A stretch of DNA of 53,799 bases from Paraliobacillus sp044383835 (lineage in GTDB: Bacteria > Bacillota > Bacilli > Bacillales > Amphibacillaceae). The notes beneath the pieces are model-generated. The model did no database searches. It was not told the origin of the DNA and saw nothing but the letters and a program-made list of their open reading frames with translations. The position numbers were made by a program, and so were the translations under genes. This document shows, in pieces, positions 50,373-53,799 of this stretch. The DNA is taken from the NCBI RefSeq assembly GCF_044383835.1, contig NZ_JBISEP010000021.1, positions 1-53,799 on the forward strand, written 5' to 3'. The number at the start of each line of letters is the position of its first letter. Position 1 is the stretch's first letter.

Positions 50373-51410
50373 ATGAAATATATTGCATTGCTTCTATGTT
50401 TTATTGTAGCAATTATCTTAACACCCTTTGTAAAAAAAATAGCCATTCGTATTGGCGCTGTCGATCAACCTAATCAGCGAAAAATACACGCTAAAACGAT
50501 GCCGAGACTAGGTGGTTTAGCGATATTTATTAGTTTTATGATTGGTTTTATTATCTTTAATCCGGATAGCCCTTATTTTTGGCCAATATTCATTGGGGCC
50601 ATTTTAGTAACAGCCACTGGTATTTTAGATGATATATACGATCTATCAGCAAAAGTTAAGTTTTTAGTTCAACTTTTAGCCGCAACCATTGTTGTATTAG
50701 GTGGTGCGCAGATAACGTTTATCAATTTACCATTTGGAGAAACATTACATTTTGGTTATTTAAGCGTTCCGATCACAATTTTTTGGATTGTTGGCGTAAC
50801 GAATGCAATTAACTTAATTGATGGCTTAGATGGGTTAGCAGCAGGTGTATCATCTATTGCACTAATCACGATCTCTGGTTTAGCAATCTCGCTGGGAGAT
50901 GGATTCGTTGCATTTGTAGGATTTATGCTGCTTGGAAGTACATTAGGCTTTTTAGTGTATAATTTTCACCCAGCAAAAATATTTATGGGAGATACAGGAG
51001 CGCTATTTTTGGGGTATATGATTGGTGTTTTATCTATTCTAGGATTTAAGAATGCCACATTGTTCTCTTTAATTGTTCCAATCACTATTTTAGGTGTTCC
51101 ACTATTGGACACGTTCTTTGCAATTGTTAGGCGTGTGGTGCATAAGAAACCATTTTTCTCACCAGACAAGCTACATTTGCATCATTGTTTATTAAACTTA
51201 GGCTTCGGTCACAAACAAACAGTAATTTTAATTTACTCAATGAGTGCACTATTTAGTTTAGCTGCAATCATTTTCACGAAATCAACAATGTGGGGCACTA
51301 CTATTATGTTACTTGCACTAACCATTTTAGTTGAAGTGTTGGTTGAAATTACTGGTTTAATTAGCAAAAATTATCGTCCGTTGTTAAAATTATTAGAACG
51401 AAGAAAATAA
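50373..51410 (+). CDS. tagO: Undecaprenyl-phosphate GlcNAc-1-phosphate transferase TagO
   Basis: TagO transfers GlcNAc-1-P to undecaprenyl phosphate, the first step of wall teichoic acid and related polymers. The 345-residue polytopic protein has about eleven helices, the PNQRKIHAKTMPRLGGLAIF loop, the metal-binding LDD (Asp86-Asp87), INLIDGLDGLAAG and GDTGALFLGY, and the HLHHCLL histidine loop. The ATG at 50373 follows CGGGAGGG. It converges on tagB with a shared terminator. It may also prime the polysaccharide encoded upstream. Confidence 0.95.
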   Translation: MKYIALLLCFIVAIILTPFVKKIAIRIGAVDQPNQRKIHAKTMPRLGGLAIFISFMIGFIIFNPDSPYFWPIFIGAILVTATGILDDIYDLSAKVKFLVQLLAATIVVLGGAQITFINLPFGETLHFGYLSVPITIFWIVGVTNAINLIDGLDGLAAGVSSIALITISGLAISLGDGFVAFVGFMLLGSTLGFLVYNFHPAKIFMGDTGALFLGYMIGVLSILGFKNATLFSLIVPITILGVPLLDTFFAIVRRVVHKKPFFSPDKLHLHHCLLNLGFGHKQTVILIYSMSALFSLAAIIFTKSTMWGTTIMLLALTILVEVLVEITGLISKNYRPLLKLLERRK

Positions 51411-51451
51411 AAAAACTTTTCCAACATGTTATTGGTTGGAAAAGTTTTTTT
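51408..51451. terminator. Bidirectional terminator between tagO and tagB
   Basis: AAAAAACTTTTCCAAC and GTTGGAAAAGTTTTTT form a long perfect stem with a 9-base loop. A and T runs at the outside make it functional in both directions for these convergent genes. Confidence 0.92.
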
Positions 51452-51453
51452 CG

Positions 51454-52635
51454 TTATATGCTTCCTGCCACGTCTGCTTGGACTTCATCATACAGAAAGT
51501 GAACAATAGTTGCACTAGCATTACCGCGTGAATAGGCATTCCATTTTTTTGCGTAATTTCTTATTAGATTGAAATCAAATTGGTTTCTTTGAATCAATGA
51601 AACGATTTCATCAGTCGTGTGAGCGACAGGACCAGGGAGATTTGTTTGGTAATCCTCCCAAAAGCCTTGCTTTACTGTATAAGAATCTAAATCATAAGTG
51701 AAAAAAATCATTGGTTTTTCTAGTAATGAAAACTCAAACGGGATGGACGAATAGTCTGTAATTAATATATCTGTTATAACTAATAAATGATTAATATTTT
51801 CATAGTCCGAAACATCAATAACAAAATCAGGGTAGTAGTTTTCGAATTTCCCTTGAATTGCAGGGTGGAGACGTAGCAACAATACATGGCTGTCTCCTAA
51901 TGTCTTATACATCTTTTCAATATCTAGGTGCAAGCTTACTTGATGCAATTCTCCTTGTCGAAACGTTGGTGCATACAAGATTACCTTTTTCTTTTGTAGC
52001 ATTGGTAGATTAGCCTTTAACTGTCCTTCAACCTCTTTTATCTGATATTTATCAAAGAAGAAATCAGTACGAGGGATACCGGTTCTTAGTATCCGATCCT
52101 CTGACAAATCAAAACTTTTACGAAAAATCCTACTCATTTTCTCAGACCCGACAACTACATAAGAAAACCGATCATAGACTTTTTGAAATCGTCTATTGGC
52201 TCTATCTGATCGTGCAGCATTCGACGGGTCCATTAATCCAAATTGTTTAATAGCACCAGCAGCATGCCAAAGCTGTACACAACTGACATTTGGTTTGAAA
52301 GATGTAACAGACAAAAATCCAAAGTAATTATCAATAAAAATCACTTTGGATGTGGCCAGGTGATAAATAGAACGAATATAATCTATCACTTGAAATACAT
52401 GAAATTGTAAAATTTGCACATTGCTAATATCAGAAAAATCTGTACGACAATGTGAATCTTTTAAAACAACTACTTTCTGATCGGTTTGTTGACTCACTTT
52501 ACTAGCAACATGATAGATATTATCACCAAATGAACTAACTAAGACTGTTTTTTCTTGTTGTGGAAAAAGTTTAAAGAAAGAAAACATGATCCTGAATAGG
52601 AACAGGTAAAGACTTATTGCAACTTCTCTAAGCAT
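51454..52635 (-). CDS. tagB: CDP-glycerol glycerophosphotransferase family protein (TagB-like)
   Basis: The protein belongs to the TagB/TagF family, which transfers glycerol phosphate from CDP-glycerol. The 393-residue size fits the primase TagB (about 380) rather than the polymerase TagF (about 750). Conserved blocks are VQLWHAAGAIKQFG, ILRTGIPRTDFFF, VILYAPTFRQ, LLRLHP and the C-terminal ITDYSSIPFEFSLLEKPMIFF; the histidine and aspartate residues in these are family catalytic residues. An N-terminal amphipathic stretch suggests membrane association. It overlaps tagD by 8 bases. Confidence 0.88.
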   Translation of the reverse strand: MLREVAISLYLFLFRIMFSFFKLFPQQEKTVLVSSFGDNIYHVASKVSQQTDQKVVVLKDSHCRTDFSDISNVQILQFHVFQVIDYIRSIYHLATSKVIFIDNYFGFLSVTSFKPNVSCVQLWHAAGAIKQFGLMDPSNAARSDRANRRFQKVYDRFSYVVVGSEKMSRIFRKSFDLSEDRILRTGIPRTDFFFDKYQIKEVEGQLKANLPMLQKKKVILYAPTFRQGELHQVSLHLDIEKMYKTLGDSHVLLLRLHPAIQGKFENYYPDFVIDVSDYENINHLLVITDILITDYSSIPFEFSLLEKPMIFFTYDLDSYTVKQGFWEDYQTNLPGPVAHTTDEIVSLIQRNQFDFNLIRNYAKKWNAYSRGNASATIVHFLYDEVQADVAGSI

Positions 52636-53026
52636 TATTTACCTTTTTCATATCATTTTTAATTTTTGTAGTGGAGATACCAACTGTTCTTGGTAAATAA
52701 ATGACTTCACAATAATCCTTCAAGAAGTCAAACTTGCCTTTCCAGTCATCTCCCATTACAAAGGCATCAATATTATACTTCTTTACATCATCAATCTTTT
52801 GTTCCCACTCATGTTCAGGTATGACTTTATCCACATATCTAATTGCTTCCAAAATCATTTTACGATTTTCATAGCTGTGATAAGCTTTTTTACCTTTAAT
52901 AGCATTAAATTCATCAGACGAAATAGCAACTGTTAAATGGTCTCCTAATTCTTTTGCACGGCGTAAAATATTTATATGGCCATTGTGAAGCAAGTCAAAT
53001 GTACCGTATGTGATTACTTTTTTCAT
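52628..53026 (-). CDS. tagD: Glycerol-3-phosphate cytidylyltransferase
   Basis: TagD makes CDP-glycerol from CTP and glycerol 3-phosphate for poly(glycerol phosphate) teichoic acid. The 132-residue protein shows GTFDLLHNGHINILRRAKEL with the nucleotide-binding HNGH (14-17) and the RTVGISTTKI motif near the C-terminus, matching Bacillus TagD in length. An AGGAGGAAA site precedes its ATG (plus CAT at 53024-53026). It is the first gene of the tagD-tagB unit. Confidence 0.96.
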   Translation of the reverse strand: MKKVITYGTFDLLHNGHINILRRAKELGDHLTVAISSDEFNAIKGKKAYHSYENRKMILEAIRYVDKVIPEHEWEQKIDDVKKYNIDAFVMGDDWKGKFDFLKDYCEVIYLPRTVGISTTKIKNDMKKVNNA

Positions 53027-53306
53027 TGTGTATTTTCCTCCTATAAGTCGGTAGTGTCTTCAAAATTATAAAGACTTTTAATATATCAATGATTTTAACA
53101 TAAATCATGCATACACATACCTAATATGAATTATATTTGTAAATCAAATATTTTTCAAGAAATTCTTTATGTAACTACTGTGAAAATATTCTTTTTTTAA
53201 TAAAAAATTGTAGAATATTGCTGAATAGAGTATGACTTCTATGTTATTATAAAAGCAATGTAACTTGCAGCTTATTGCGACGAGTTATGTTAAATAATGA
53301 ATAAGA
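53027..53306. other. Divergent intergenic region between tagD and the last gene
   Basis: About 280 AT-rich bases with no open frame supported. It should hold the promoters of tagD (minus) and of the truncated gene at 53322 (plus), but I cannot assign either with confidence. Confidence 0.4.
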
Positions 53307-53321
53307 AAGGAGGTCAATAAA

Positions 53322-53799
53322 ATTAAAAGGTTTTTTGGCTTGTTTATTGTTTTGTTTTTTATTTATCCCACAATCCAAGTGTCCAATGCTTCTGAATTAT
53401 CAAACGAGTCATGTACCCAAATTAATATTGGAGAAACAGTTTTTGCTGAAAAAATTGAATGTAACTGGGGAAGTAATGGTCCACAAAATCTGAAAGATAA
53501 TTTTGAAATTTTATTTGACCAATCTCAAGTACTAAAGGGCGATTATTTCCTTCAAACAATGGCTGACACTGGTTTGAAAGTTGAAGTAGATGGAATCGAA
53601 CAAATTGATCGATGGAATTATCAATCTACTGGCCACAGTTTAGACAACATTGATAGATTGCTTCTTTTAAATAGAAACAATCAAGTTAATATTAAAATGA
53701 ATTATCGTGAAGTTGGTGGAGCAGCAGGAATTTACTCTCACGTTGTGCCGATGGGTAACTGGCTTACTTACCGTTACGATAATAGTGGTCTGAAAGGTA
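53322..53799 (+). CDS. Secreted protein of unknown function, truncated by the window end
   Basis: The frame encodes a signal peptide (KRFFGLFIVLFFIYPTIQVSNA) and at least 130 further residues, with two cysteines near the start of the mature part and SGHSLD-like polar strands; no family is recognised. AAGGAGG at 53307-53313 is followed 8 bases later by ATT (53322), and no ATG, GTG or TTG occurs in frame between the stop at 53298 and the signal peptide; the first is TTG 53340 inside it. So ATT is the likely start. No stop before the window end. Confidence 0.65.
   Translation, partial: MKRFFGLFIVLFFIYPTIQVSNASELSNESCTQINIGETVFAEKIECNWGSNGPQNLKDNFEILFDQSQVLKGDYFLQTMADTGLKVEVDGIEQIDRWNYQSTGHSLDNIDRLLLLNRNNQVNIKMNYREVGGAAGIYSHVVPMGNWLTYRYDNSGLKG

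Noticed and set aside
1..53799. tRNA, rRNA, CRISPR arrays or prophage genes
   Set aside because: No cloverleaf, rRNA-like or regularly spaced repeat sequence was noticed, and apart from the AimR-like gene nothing resembles phage functions. This was by reading, not by a covariance search.

Overview
The window is chromosomal DNA from a low-GC, spore-forming, flagellated member of the Bacillaceae. Likely relatives are halotolerant genera such as Gracilibacillus, Virgibacillus, Oceanobacillus or Amphibacillus; this is an inference from gene order, the AT-rich base composition and one very acidic lipoprotein. It carries spoIIR, spoIID, spoIIQ and spoIIID in the arrangement seen around the atp operon of Bacillus. 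No rRNA, tRNA or CRISPR array was recognised.

Layout. 1-15700 is the conserved block murA2, rho, rpmE (zinc-free type), tdk, prfA, prmC, spoIIR, a small unknown gene, ywlC (sua5), mntP, ywlE, rpiB, ywlG, glyA, upp, mnaA. A cluster of seven DnaA-box-like 9-mers lies directly upstream of ywlC. 15960-25577 holds a secreted Vpr-like subtilase and the complete ATP synthase operon atpIBEFHAGDC, which has an unexpected intrinsic terminator between atpE and atpF. 25600-31000 is a disturbed stretch: a decayed ISL3-type insertion sequence, ywzB, ywmB and murA1, then a second decayed transposase and a divergent PadR operon, which together separate murA1 from spoIID.

31041-39000 is the sporulation, cell-shape and flagellar block: spoIID, spoIIQ, an AimR-like receptor with a 50-residue secreted-peptide gene, spoIIID, mbl, flhO, flhP, an EpuA-like gene and fabZ. 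A 253-bp ISL3-derived miniature element with a perfect 8-bp target duplication follows. 39394-44983 has an acidic lipoprotein and a TetR/adaptor/RND efflux operon. 45184-50104 is a polysaccharide operon: MurJ/Wzx-type flippase, O-antigen ligase-like polymerase, GT4 glycosyltransferase and a PssD/PssE pair. 50373-53026 carries tagO and the convergent tagD-tagB wall teichoic acid genes. A truncated secreted-protein gene runs off the right end.

How the genes fit together. mnaA supplies UDP-ManNAc, tagO starts the linkage unit, tagD makes CDP-glycerol and tagB primes it, so wall teichoic acid synthesis is well represented. spoIIR, spoIIQ, spoIID and spoIIID span forespore signalling, engulfment and mother-cell transcription. 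The most notable system is at 33145-34460. It encodes a protein whose C-terminal half clearly resembles the phage arbitrium receptor AimR, followed immediately by a Phr/AimP-like peptide precursor with its own strong ribosome binding site and terminator. It lies between two core sporulation genes with no phage genes around it, and looks like a chromosomal arbitrium-type peptide signalling pair.
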